This document shows, piece after piece, positions 55,244 to 62,923 of a DNA stretch of 64,000 nt (its first letter is position 1; every line of letters begins with the position of its first letter). Position numbers and translations under genes: made by a program. The notes beneath the pieces are model-generated. The model saw only the letters and a program-made list of their open reading frames with translations. It searched no databases and was not told the origin of the DNA. The DNA is taken from assembly GCF_017377875.1 (NCBI RefSeq), contig NZ_CP070975.1:3410001-3474000 (forward strand), read 5' to 3'. This DNA comes from Alcaligenes sp. SORT26. GTDB taxonomy: Bacteria > Pseudomonadota > Gammaproteobacteria > Burkholderiales > Burkholderiaceae_B.

Positions 55244-56308
55244 ATGGCGACGATTGTTAAGACACCCTCTGGCACCTGGAAAGCACTCATTCGTAAAACG
55301 GGTTGGCCCCCAGTAGCCAAAACATTTCGTACCAAACGCGATGCCGAAGATTGGTCTCGCCGTACTGAGGATGAAATGGTGCGTGGCGTTTACATTCAGC
55401 GAGCCCCTGCTGAGCGCATGACGGTAGCCGCGGCACTCAAGCGCTACCTGAAAGAAGTGACTCCTACCAAGCGTCCTTCTACGCAAGTTGGTGAGCACAA
55501 GAAAGCTCAAACCATCATCAATCATCTTGGTAAGTACTCCCTTGCCGCACTTTCCCCTGACATCATTGCTGACTTCCGAGATATGCGGCTTGCAGGTGAT
55601 GAGGATGCCAAGGGGATACGTAAGTCGAGAAGCAACAACACGGTACGGCTTGAACTAGCTCTATTGGGGCACTTGTTTACGATTGCCATCAAAGAATGGG
55701 GCATCGGTCTACCTACCAACCCAGTCGCCAATATTCGACGCCCCGCGCCTGGGGCTGGGCGTAATCGTCGATTGACCCCAGACGAACAGAAACGCCTTCT
55801 AGCGACCGCAGACAGACATTCCAACCCAATGTTCGGGTGGATCGTCAGAATCGCCGTAGAGACCGGTATGCGCTTGTCAGAGATAACAACGCTACGTGTT
55901 GAACAGGTGGACTTGGAACGTCGAATAGTACGCCTGGAACACACAAAAAACTCTTCGCCTCGGACTGTCCCGCTTACCGTTTCAGCTACGGCCACATTTC
56001 GCGATGCCTTAAATAACCCAATGCGTCCGGGTGAGACCAGCCTGATTTTTTTCGGTGAGCCTGGGCGGGACGGGATGCGCCGTCCTTACCTGTTCGATAA
56101 GGCGTGGAATGATGCTAAGCGAGAGGTCGGCTTAGTGGATTTTCGCTTTCATGACCTGCGACATGAGGCTGTTAGCCGTTTTGTTGAGGCGGGTCTTAGT
56201 GACCAGGAGGTCTCAGCGATCAGCGGTCATAAGTCCATGCAAATGCTCAAACGCTATACACATCTTCGCGCAGAGGACTTGGTCGGAAAGTTAGATAAGC
56301 TTTTTTAG
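55244..56308 (+). CDS. Tyrosine integrase of the mobile element
   Basis: A 354-residue phage/ICE-type integrase. An N-terminal arm-binding region (GTWKALIRKTGWPPVAKTFRTKRDAEDWSRRTEDEM) is followed by a SAM-like core (about 60-165) and the catalytic domain: Arg in VETGMRLSEITTL, HxxR in FHDLRHEAVSRF, His in ISGHKSMQMLKRYTHL, and the Tyr nucleophile in the same segment. ATG 55244 follows ACGGAGC. Its place just behind a tRNA 3' end is the classical sign of tRNA-targeted integration. The other end of the element is beyond the window. Confidence 0.95.
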   Translation: MATIVKTPSGTWKALIRKTGWPPVAKTFRTKRDAEDWSRRTEDEMVRGVYIQRAPAERMTVAAALKRYLKEVTPTKRPSTQVGEHKKAQTIINHLGKYSLAALSPDIIADFRDMRLAGDEDAKGIRKSRSNNTVRLELALLGHLFTIAIKEWGIGLPTNPVANIRRPAPGAGRNRRLTPDEQKRLLATADRHSNPMFGWIVRIAVETGMRLSEITTLRVEQVDLERRIVRLEHTKNSSPRTVPLTVSATATFRDALNNPMRPGETSLIFFGEPGRDGMRRPYLFDKAWNDAKREVGLVDFRFHDLRHEAVSRFVEAGLSDQEVSAISGHKSMQMLKRYTHLRAEDLVGKLDKLF

Positions 56309-56659
56309 GGCATAGCTGCACCTTGTAGAGCTTGAAAGTGGAGGGGATTTCTTAATTTACAAAGCGAAACAAAATTATTTTTTAGCGTGGAAAAACAGAT
56401 TTATATGTAAAAACCAAAATTATATATATTGGTTTTTTGGCTTATTTAATGCCAATGTATTCATTGGCTTGTGAAAACTACACTATTCAATCATTTATTC
56501 ATAAAGGAAAACCAAAATAGGGTATTTTGGTTTTATTTCAATGGCTTGCGTTGCTTTTGGTGGTTGACTGAGAGGATGCGTCTAACAACAATAACCGTAC
56601 TTGCTCTTATCTTGTGTGAGCAGATTATTAACTTACTTGCATGTGCGCTAGGAGTTGTA
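56309..56659. other. AT-rich block with three nested palindromes
   Basis: A 350-base AT-rich stretch without a supported gene. It carries inverted repeats all based on CCAA/TTGG: aaaaaccaa-N11-ttggttttt (56409-56437), gccaatg-tatt-cattggc (56451-56468) and a perfect 12/12 repeat aaaaccaaaata-ggg-tattttggtttt (56508-56534). They precede the small HTH gene and the replication-initiator-like gene and may be operators or an origin. Confidence 0.6.
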
Positions 56660-56890
56660 ATGACGGTAAAAAAATATATGTTAGATAAGTTCGGTCCTCT
56701 AATGACCGTAGAGGATATTGCTCAGGTTTTAGGGCGGTCAGCCGTGAGTGTCAGAAACTCAATTTCCAACAACAATGAAACTTCGCAGCGCCTGAAGCCG
56801 ACAATTGTTCGCATTGGACGACGCATTCGGTTTCGTACTGCCCAGGTGCATGATGTGCTTCAGCTTGATGATTCGCAGGATCAGCTATGA
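56660..56890 (+). CDS. Small helix-turn-helix protein (AlpA/excisionase-like)
   Basis: A 76-residue protein beginning MTVKKYMLDKFGPLMTVEDI with a helix-turn-helix of the excisionase/AlpA kind (MTVEDIAQVLGRSAVSVRNSI) followed by a basic stretch RIGRRIRFRTAQVHDVL. ATG 56660 follows AGGAG; a longer frame from 56471 adds unrelated hydrophobic residues and is rejected. Its stop overlaps the next start (ATGA). It is likely a transcription factor or recombination directionality factor of the element. Confidence 0.75.
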   Translation: MTVKKYMLDKFGPLMTVEDIAQVLGRSAVSVRNSISNNNETSQRLKPTIVRIGRRIRFRTAQVHDVLQLDDSQDQL

Positions 56891-57744
56891 GTGCAGAGTG
56901 CATCACCCTTCGTAAGCAGTTCAATCACGACAACGCCATAAGCACCCCTAGGATTATTGTCGAAGATCCGGATATTTCTTTGACTGCACTGGGGCTGTGG
57001 ACATTGTTGAATAGTTACAGCGCGAATATGACGTTGTCGATTGCCTTCTTATCCAAGGCCAAGCGCAAGAACGGCCGTGACTCCATCAGGAGCAAAGTTC
57101 GGGAGTTGCAGGAACTGGGTTATCTCAATATCGAACGAATTCGTGATGCTGCTGGAAGGTACAACAACAGTGATTGGACCTTGATCTCCGACCGTTGGCT
57201 AAGCAATGACGGCTATACGCCAACCAAAAGGGCTAAGCGTTTTATCCAAGCTAAGTCACCAATATTGGTTTATCCACGTACGGAAAACCCGCCTGTGGAT
57301 AAACCGCCAATGGCAAATCCAACGCAAAGTAATACAAGCAGTATAGAAATACTATCTGTAATAAATACTACTACTCAGGCGCATCGCGACTTGATTTTCC
57401 CTCCTCAGCTGACAAGCGAGGAGCACCAAAGCATCACTAATGGACTGAAGGGCCTCTCGGTGCAAGATGCACAGCAACTGCTGGACGAACTTGCTTACGC
57501 CATTCAGGCGGGCAAGATTAAATTATCGCGGGTCAGCTGGCTTTTTTCTGTGAAAAAGAAACTCTTGGCGGGACAATTTAATCCAGTTGGAGCTAGCAAA
57601 ATTGTGAGTCAGCGAAAGCAGGCTTCAGCACAGAGTTCGGTGCCGCCTGTGGAAACACATCCGGTAGACAAGCAGAGAGGGCAAGAAGAAACCAGGAAGT
57701 TGATGAAATTACTGGCAACCTCAAAGCAGCAAAAGCAGGCTTAG
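56887..57744 (+). CDS. Winged-helix protein, replication-initiator-like
   Basis: A 285-residue protein. The N-terminal ~100 residues look like an HTH_36-type winged helix found in phage and plasmid replication proteins: DISLTALGLWTLLNSYSANMTLSIAFLSKA followed by GRDSIRSKVRELQELGYL. The middle is a low-complexity linker and the C-terminus is basic with a coiled region. A role in initiation of element replication is possible, but no primase or helicase motif is seen, so a regulator cannot be excluded. It is translationally coupled to the upstream small HTH gene. Confidence 0.65.
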   Translation: MSAECITLRKQFNHDNAISTPRIIVEDPDISLTALGLWTLLNSYSANMTLSIAFLSKAKRKNGRDSIRSKVRELQELGYLNIERIRDAAGRYNNSDWTLISDRWLSNDGYTPTKRAKRFIQAKSPILVYPRTENPPVDKPPMANPTQSNTSSIEILSVINTTTQAHRDLIFPPQLTSEEHQSITNGLKGLSVQDAQQLLDELAYAIQAGKIKLSRVSWLFSVKKKLLAGQFNPVGASKIVSQRKQASAQSSVPPVETHPVDKQRGQEETRKLMKLLATSKQQKQA

Positions 57745-57980
57745 CGACAAGTTGTACACCTAGAAGCTGCAGTAGTAAGGATACTGACCGTCCCAAGAAC
57801 GAAATCATTCGTGCTGGATGCGGGCCTTAAAACAGCCCTGACCGTCGGGAACAGAACGACCGCTTAGACCACACCCCAAGAACGCGTAGCGAGCCGGGTA
57901 CGACCCTTAAACAAGGTCTGACAGACGGGAACAGTACCGACCAGTGTCCGCAAGTCTTTCCATACTTCGGAGCAAATAAC
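57745..57980. repeat. Intergenic region with imperfect direct repeats before virB5
   Basis: Two imperfect ~37-base direct repeats (57825-57861 and 57905-57942), both opening CCTTAAA and containing CGGGAACAG; a shorter related copy (CTGACCGTC...AAGAACG) lies near 57784. They occupy the 236-base gap upstream of the T4SS genes. Confidence 0.6.
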
Positions 57981-58709
57981 ATGAAAATCTTTTCTATGCC
58001 CACGGGCGTAGCGGTTTCTCTCGTCCTAATTTCCTCGCAGGCGCTGGCCCAGATACCTGTGACTGATGGAGCAGCCATCAAAACGAGTGTTCAGCAGCAA
58101 GTGGAAACCATGGCGAAATGGAAGCTGCAATACGATCAAATGGTCAGCCAGATCGACCAGATGAAGCAGGAGTATCAGTCAATTACTGGGGTTCGCGGCT
58201 TGGGCGATGTTCTGAACAACCCTGCGTTGCGAGACTATCTTCCGGACGACTGGCAGGGCGTCTATGACAGCGTTAAAAGTGGTGGCTATGCAGGGCTAAG
58301 TGGCCGGGCTGGCCAGGTCTATAACGACAACAAAATTTACGACACCTGCGTAAACCATACGGATGAGCAAAGCCGGATCAGTTGCGAAGCGCAAGCAGTG
58401 AAGGGTGCTCAAGATAAAGCGTTTGCTTTGGATGCCTACGACAAGGCCAAAGAGCGCCTAGGGCAGATTGATGCCTTGATGCAAGAGATCAATCGCACAC
58501 AAGACCCTAAGTCGATCGCAGAGCTGCAAGGGCGTATCGCGGCTGAGCAAGCATTGATTCAAAACGAGCAGACCAAGCTGCAGATGTACTCAATGGTTGC
58601 TTCGGCTGAAGATCGCTTGCAGCAACAGCGGCAGCGTGAAATCAATGCCAAGGTCTTTGCCAACCGAGAGTACACCAAGCATCAGCCTTTCAACTTGTTG
58701 AGCGAATGA
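57981..58709 (+). CDS. VirB5-family type IV secretion pilus protein
   Basis: A 242-residue protein with a signal peptide (cleavage near SQALAQ) and a long alpha-helical body rich in Gln and Lys. VETMAKWKLQYDQMVSQIDQMKQEYQSITGVRGLGDVL is the VirB5/TraC hallmark, and the paired cysteines at CVNHTDEQSRISC are of the P-type. VirB5 is a minor pilus component and tip adhesin involved in recipient contact. No VirB2, VirB3 or VirB4 gene precedes it, which is unusual, as they are normally adjacent. Confidence 0.88.
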   Translation: MKIFSMPTGVAVSLVLISSQALAQIPVTDGAAIKTSVQQQVETMAKWKLQYDQMVSQIDQMKQEYQSITGVRGLGDVLNNPALRDYLPDDWQGVYDSVKSGGYAGLSGRAGQVYNDNKIYDTCVNHTDEQSRISCEAQAVKGAQDKAFALDAYDKAKERLGQIDALMQEINRTQDPKSIAELQGRIAAEQALIQNEQTKLQMYSMVASAEDRLQQQRQREINAKVFANREYTKHQPFNLLSE

Positions 58710-58720
58710 GGGGAAGCATC

Positions 58721-59161
58721 ATGACTTCTTATATTCACATCCCTATTCTGATTGCTTGCTTCTTCATGCTCTTGTCTATGCAGAGGTGGTGGCTGTGCAT
58801 TAGCCGTATGGGCTTTGTTCGTGAGCTTGGCCGCCGTGCTCCTGCACTTGTACGGGGTGACGTTCTGGCTGTGGCGTTCGCCGCGAGTCCGTTCGTAATT
58901 GCCGTTCTGGATTGGCTTGGTTTTGCCATGCTGGGGCAGACTGTAATTGCCTCCCCTGTTGCTGTTTTTCTCTCTTTGGCAAGCCTGGGGGCTAGCGTAT
59001 TCGTGTTGGGTAATTCCGGCGAACGCTTTGCCGGTCATTTGGCTGGCACCCGGGAAAGTGCCTTGCGTACCGTGGCGATGTTGCGCATCATCGACGCTGC
59101 TGAGTTGGCCCACGCTCTGGACGTGTTGCAACAACACGAAGCCCAGGAGGAAGGGCAATGA
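58721..59161 (+). CDS. Membrane protein of the T4SS cluster, unknown function
   Basis: A 146-residue protein with three hydrophobic segments (residues ~3-22, 47-67 and 70-93) and a soluble C-terminal helical domain. ATG 58721 has AGGGGAAGC upstream; the frame from 58706 is overlapping and not favoured. It lies between the VirB5 and EexN genes, overlapping the latter (ATGA). The family was not recognised. Confidence 0.65.
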   Translation: MTSYIHIPILIACFFMLLSMQRWWLCISRMGFVRELGRRAPALVRGDVLAVAFAASPFVIAVLDWLGFAMLGQTVIASPVAVFLSLASLGASVFVLGNSGERFAGHLAGTRESALRTVAMLRIIDAAELAHALDVLQQHEAQEEGQ

Positions 59162-59418
59162 AAAAGCTTTCTATCGCCCTGGTCGTCGCTGCCTTCCTGA
59201 CCGGCTGCTCCGAGAGCACTCCCGTTCAAACCGTCGACTGGTACAAGGCCCATGAGGTCGAACGCACAGCGATGATTGCCAAGTGCCAGGCCAATCCAGG
59301 CGAACTAGGCACATCCTCCAACTGCATCAATGCCATTACAGCGGCAAACCATCTGGCCGTCGAGAAGCGAGGTTATACGAAACATGCTCCCATAAATGCG
59401 CTGGAAGGGGGGCAATGA
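59158..59418 (+). CDS. eexN: EexN-family entry-exclusion lipoprotein
   Basis: An 86-residue lipoprotein with lipobox LTGC and the EexN pattern: VDWYKAHEVERTAMIAKCQANPGELGTSSNCINAITA, i.e. a WYxxH motif, paired cysteines and NA ending. Eex proteins act in the inner membrane of a cell already carrying the element and block entry of another copy by acting on the incoming pore. The ATG overlaps the upstream stop; the stop is one base before the VirB6 start. Confidence 0.9.
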   Translation: MKKLSIALVVAAFLTGCSESTPVQTVDWYKAHEVERTAMIAKCQANPGELGTSSNCINAITAANHLAVEKRGYTKHAPINALEGGQ

Positions 59419-59419
59419 C

Positions 59420-60499
59420 ATGGCTATTGAATCGAATATCTTTGGGTGGATTGGCGAAAGCATCGACATGACGCTGGATACGTTCGTGCAAGTCACGTCA
59501 AGCAATGTCATTTCCATGTTCTCCGATACCTTGATCTTCGGTGGAACGTTGACCTTTGTGCTGATGGGGTTTGCTGTGATCCTGGGATACGTAGAAATTC
59601 CGGCATCTGTTTTTCTTAAAACCTGCGGCAAGTTCTTGCTCATAGGCGGCTTGGCGTTGACCGCTCCGACTTACCTTACATGGGTAGTTGAGGCCCTGCG
59701 CGGTTTGGAGGCAGGCTTGGCAGATGCCTTCTCGGCATCAGGTAGCGGCGTGGCAGCGACCTCCGTCTATCAGGTCATGGATAAGGTTGTGTCGGATGGC
59801 TTTCAGATTGGTGGCGACATGCTCGACAAAATGGGCAAGAGAAGCTGGTATGAAATCGGCATGGTGGTTTGGGACTTGTTGAACGCCATCATTATCTATA
59901 TCGCTACGCTCCTTATCGCCATTCCAGCAGGTGCCATGGTCATTACCTCCAAAATCATGCTGACCGTCATGCTGGGTATCGGCCCCTTTTTTATCGCAAT
60001 GCTAATGTTTCCAGTGACGGCCAAGTGGTTTGATAGTTGGATTGGGCAGGTGATGACTCCCATCATGCAGATAGCCTTAGTGACTACCGTTCTTGGCATG
60101 GGTACGACGTTCTTCAGTTCGCTTACCGCCAAGGTGTTGGCAGTGACCACTGATCACCCGATTGCCACCATGCTTGAAATCCTGATCGTTACGGGCGTGA
60201 CGCTCTTTTTGTTGCAGAGGGCATATGCGGTTGGAGCAGCCTTGGCCGGTGGCATCTCTTCGGCAGGCATCAGTCTGCGAGATGTTGCCCAGGCTGCTGC
60301 ATCGCCTGTGACTCATGGGCTAAACAGACAAAGTACAAGACGAGACCTGCAAAGCGGACAAATGGTCACAGCTGGTCGTTTGAACCATCTTGCAGCGGGG
60401 AACTCGATGCTTAATCCCGCCTACCGTCAGCACGTTATAGAAAGGCTACAGAAAACCCAGTGGGGCCGCCAAGGTGGCACTGCGAGCAAAGGAGATTAG
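59420..60499 (+). CDS. VirB6-family inner-membrane channel subunit
   Basis: A 359-residue protein with about six transmembrane segments (for example LTFVLMGFAVILGYVEIP, FLLIGGLALTAPTYLTWVV, IIIYIATLLIAIPAGAMVI and IMLTVMLGIGPFFIAMLMF). GPFFIAMLMFPVTAKWFDSWIGQVMTPIMQ is the conserved core of the VirB6/TrbL family. VirB6 forms part of the substrate channel. ATG 59420 follows AAGGGGGGC. No VirB7-VirB11 genes follow. Confidence 0.9.
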   Translation: MAIESNIFGWIGESIDMTLDTFVQVTSSNVISMFSDTLIFGGTLTFVLMGFAVILGYVEIPASVFLKTCGKFLLIGGLALTAPTYLTWVVEALRGLEAGLADAFSASGSGVAATSVYQVMDKVVSDGFQIGGDMLDKMGKRSWYEIGMVVWDLLNAIIIYIATLLIAIPAGAMVITSKIMLTVMLGIGPFFIAMLMFPVTAKWFDSWIGQVMTPIMQIALVTTVLGMGTTFFSSLTAKVLAVTTDHPIATMLEILIVTGVTLFLLQRAYAVGAALAGGISSAGISLRDVAQAAASPVTHGLNRQSTRRDLQSGQMVTAGRLNHLAAGNSMLNPAYRQHVIERLQKTQWGRQGGTASKGD

Positions 60500-60501
60500 C
60501 G

Positions 60502-60804
60502 GTGTTTACGATTAATGAGCACCACGCCCTGCTGCGTCTGATGCGGGTGTCGATGGGAGGCGTTCCCGATAGCAAACCCATTGCTCACTGGCTACAGCAA
60601 TGGGATCGCATGAATGATCCAGCATCCTTAACTGCGTTGCAGGCTGATCTTGTCTTTAGCCACGCTAGAGATGTTGAGGAAATAACCTTGGCTGCAAAAC
60701 GTACTGGAGCCAAACCTTCTACCCTCGGTCGCCGTGAATACGAAAATTTCATGGAGATCATTGCTCGCTCATACCCGTTACCAAGCCAGGAGCATGAACG
60801 CTAA
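60502..60804 (+). CDS. Hypothetical protein behind virB6
   Basis: A 100-residue protein starting at GTG 60502 with GGAG eight bases upstream (inside the end of virB6). It is mainly helical with no signal peptide or transmembrane segment; no family was recognised. Position suggests it is cotranscribed with the T4SS genes. Confidence 0.6.
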   Translation: MFTINEHHALLRLMRVSMGGVPDSKPIAHWLQQWDRMNDPASLTALQADLVFSHARDVEEITLAAKRTGAKPSTLGRREYENFMEIIARSYPLPSQEHER

Positions 60805-61076
60805 CAGGATTTGAGTCGTGTAGTACCTGGAGCAACCCCCTTCGGGTTGCATACCGCGTCCGACCTTGCCGGACAGGCTGCGGGGGCAGGTTCAGCGGCT
60901 TTGCCTTGCTCCTACCCCTTGCCAACAGGCTGTAAGGCATCCATGCGTATCAAGGGTGAAGGCTACGCCCAACATCCTCACCCGGTCGCCCTGGTGGGCG
61001 CTACGGCTTCCGGTGTTGCCCTTGACACCCATAGACGCCAATCACGATCGGAAACCTCTTTACTTGTCGGATTGGG

Positions 61077-61100
61077 ATTCCTTGGTCATGACCAAGGAAT
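61077..61100. repeat. 24-base perfect palindrome in the oriT region
   Basis: Arms of 12 bases, left arm attccttggtca, no spacer. The inner 16 bases CTTGGTCATGACCAAG recur at 61181-61196. Confidence 0.9.
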
Positions 61101-61180
61101 TTAAGGTTGGGTGAGTTAGTTTGGGATAGCTGGTCGTCTGTGAGCCATCAGATGAGACGCAGTACATCAACAGAAAAAAC

Positions 61181-61196
61181 CTTGGTCATGACCAAG
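61181..61196. repeat. Second copy of the CTTGGTCATGACCAAG palindrome
   Basis: A 16-base perfect palindrome identical to the core of the upstream one; centre-to-centre distance 100 bases. It lies about 25 bases from the nic-like core. Confidence 0.9.
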
Positions 61197-61212
61197 AAAC
61201 GGACTGGGGTAA

Positions 61213-61256
61213 GGACTATTGCAGGATAGGCTAACCGCCGGTGAACTACCGGGGTA
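61213..61256 (-). promoter_or_regulatory. oriT nic site, RP4/MOBP type
   Basis: On the minus strand CCTATCCTG|C (complement of 61221-61230) matches the RP4 nic core CCTATCCTG|C in all ten positions, with the predicted nick between 61222 and 61221. Just 5' of it on that strand is an inverted repeat ccggt-agttc-accgg (61238-61252), the usual relaxase-recognition hairpin. mobC starts at 61299. Confidence 0.7.
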
Positions 61257-61298
61257 GTCTGGGAATTTGGACAATTTGAATGGGATTGGGTGGCTGTT

Positions 61299-61859
61299 AT
61301 GAGTGGAGAACAAGAAAAACCTAAGAAAGCGTCCCTATACATGGATGTTTACTTGGGCGACCTCAAAATTCCTTGGGTCGAATATTGTGCATCTGTAGGC
61401 AAAAAACCGGGTGCTGCGTTGCGGGAAGCGATTAAAAAGCAACTTGCCGGATTGCAGGCAGACAAGGCTAGGACGGTTTTCACTCAAGTTGAGGAAACCA
61501 GTCGGGAAACTAAAAAACGCTTTGAGATACTTTTGACCGTCTCCGAACGTGAAGCCTTGGAGATACGAGCGAAAGAAGCCGGTAGTTCTATTCGGCAATT
61601 TATTGTTGATGCGGTTAGAGCAACGCTGACTCACGAGCCTCAGTATTCAATGAAAGAAATCGAAAGCCTTGGAGAGTCGAACTATCAACTTTTGGCGATA
61701 GGTCGAAATTTGAACCAGATTGCTAGAAGGCTGAACGAGGGTAAATATGAGCCTGTTACCGTCCAACGAATAGAGGAACTTTCAAAATCTTTACGGCAGC
61801 ACGCTAAAAAAGTCAGTGACTCCATAGGAGCCAATATTGAGCGTTGGAATTTGAGGTGA
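61299..61859 (+). CDS. mobC: MobC-family relaxosome accessory protein
   Basis: A 186-residue protein. The C-terminal half carries the MobC pattern YQLLAIGRNLNQIARRLNEGK near residue 130; the N-terminal region is a ribbon-helix-helix-like basic domain (TVSEREALEIRAKEAGSSIRQFIVDAV near 85-110). MobC-type proteins bind oriT and assist the relaxase. ATG 61299 is chosen; GTG 61290 adds three residues. A relaxase normally follows or overlaps mobC, but none is found downstream. Confidence 0.85.
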   Translation: MSGEQEKPKKASLYMDVYLGDLKIPWVEYCASVGKKPGAALREAIKKQLAGLQADKARTVFTQVEETSRETKKRFEILLTVSEREALEIRAKEAGSSIRQFIVDAVRATLTHEPQYSMKEIESLGESNYQLLAIGRNLNQIARRLNEGKYEPVTVQRIEELSKSLRQHAKKVSDSIGANIERWNLR

Positions 61860-61978
61860 GTGGCTTTTGTCTGTCTACTTTCGGCTGATAACAGGCGAGC
61901 GATTATTGGCCTACTTTAATCATCACAGTCTACAATTTTGAAATTATCATGTTTGCCTAAAATCCAGAGGAGGCGCTA

Positions 61979-62563
61979 TTGACCATTGCAGCGCGAATTC
62001 AAGAATGCACCAATAAGCTCGCTCTAGGGGATGCCGAAAATGCGTTCATACAACTGGCAATTGCTATCGATGGCACAGCTAAGCAGCTTTATTCAAGAAA
62101 AAAGACCTCTGAGCGCTGTAAACAATTCTTGAAAGACAGCCTGCCTTTTATTCTTTGGTCACTAAGCAATGGAACACCGGCTAAAACGGGTAGCCTTTCG
62201 TTCGAAATTTCGAATTCTAGCGAATACATTGAGTTCGAAGATATTGTCTACAAAGTCATGCGCTGCTCTTTACTCCACGACGGCGAGCTCTCGGAAAAGG
62301 TGGAGTTTGTCAACGCAGCCTACATCGGCACGCTCAACGGGAAGTTGCAGTTCCCTTTAGCATTAATCGGCTCCTTGCTCTTCGCAGTGATCGCCAGCCC
62401 AGTGAACGAGCGCCAACGAGTTTCTGAGTCAACGTCATTCACTTTTGGTACGACCAAGGTCCCTGTAAACCATATGCTTGGCAGTCTGGAAAGAACTAAA
62501 AGAGCTATTCGTAACGGCTTTCTGTATGACGTGGAACATCTTATTGAGAATTCTAGAAGCTAA
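61979..62563 (+). CDS. Hypothetical protein with HEPN-like RX4H motif
   Basis: A 194-residue protein starting at TTG 61979 behind a strong GAGGAGG ribosome site. It is mostly helical. YKVMRCSLLHDGELSEKVEF contains R-x4-H, the catalytic pattern of HEPN ribonucleases and common in toxins and defence proteins. The N-terminal region also has repeated helical Ile/Leu patterns (ENAFIQLAIAIDGTAKQLYS). No partner antitoxin was identified next to it. Function is not assigned; the HEPN idea rests on one short motif. Confidence 0.65.
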   Translation: MTIAARIQECTNKLALGDAENAFIQLAIAIDGTAKQLYSRKKTSERCKQFLKDSLPFILWSLSNGTPAKTGSLSFEISNSSEYIEFEDIVYKVMRCSLLHDGELSEKVEFVNAAYIGTLNGKLQFPLALIGSLLFAVIASPVNERQRVSESTSFTFGTTKVPVNHMLGSLERTKRAIRNGFLYDVEHLIENSRS

Positions 62564-62923
62564 GCGGAACAACCTTACATCTAAACCTTAATTGAAGCGG
62601 AGTGCCTTCGGCTCTCGCTGAACTCCTACTTTAGCGGTTGTCCGCTTTGAGTCGAAAGCCGCCGATCACGGTTAATTGCTATCGACCCTTCTTGGAGGTT
62701 TAAGCCATCCAGGACGAATGACTGCTTTGGCCTCAAGTCGATCGCTGAGAAAGTCAAACAGTATCCCATAGCGGGCATCCAAAAACGCGCCGCTAAAGCG
62801 GTATTTAGAGGCAAAAATTTGGCGGTTGCTGGCTTAGCCTCTAGTCAAAACCGTTTGCTCCAAGCTGTGAGGATGCCGAGTGTTTATTGTTATATATGTA
62901 AATGAGAATTAATTATTTAATGG
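62564..62923. other. Gene-free stretch left of the edge gene
   Basis: About 360 bases between convergent genes. Nothing convincing is coded; a minus-strand frame at 62626-62814 lacks a ribosome site. The last ~40 bases are AT-rich. Confidence 0.45.

Larger units (their letters stand above)
60805..61298. other. Transfer-origin (oriT) region
   Basis: About 490 bases without a supported gene between the T4SS genes and mobC. It contains a hairpin gcaaccc-ccttc-gggttgc (60832-60850), two palindromes whose centres are 100 bases apart (61077-61100 and 61181-61196), and the nic-like core at 61221-61230. A relaxosome gene follows directly. Confidence 0.65.

Noticed and set aside
62626-62814. A 62-codon minus-strand frame
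   Set aside because: No ribosome site, no hydrophobic or domain pattern, and it lies between convergent genes.
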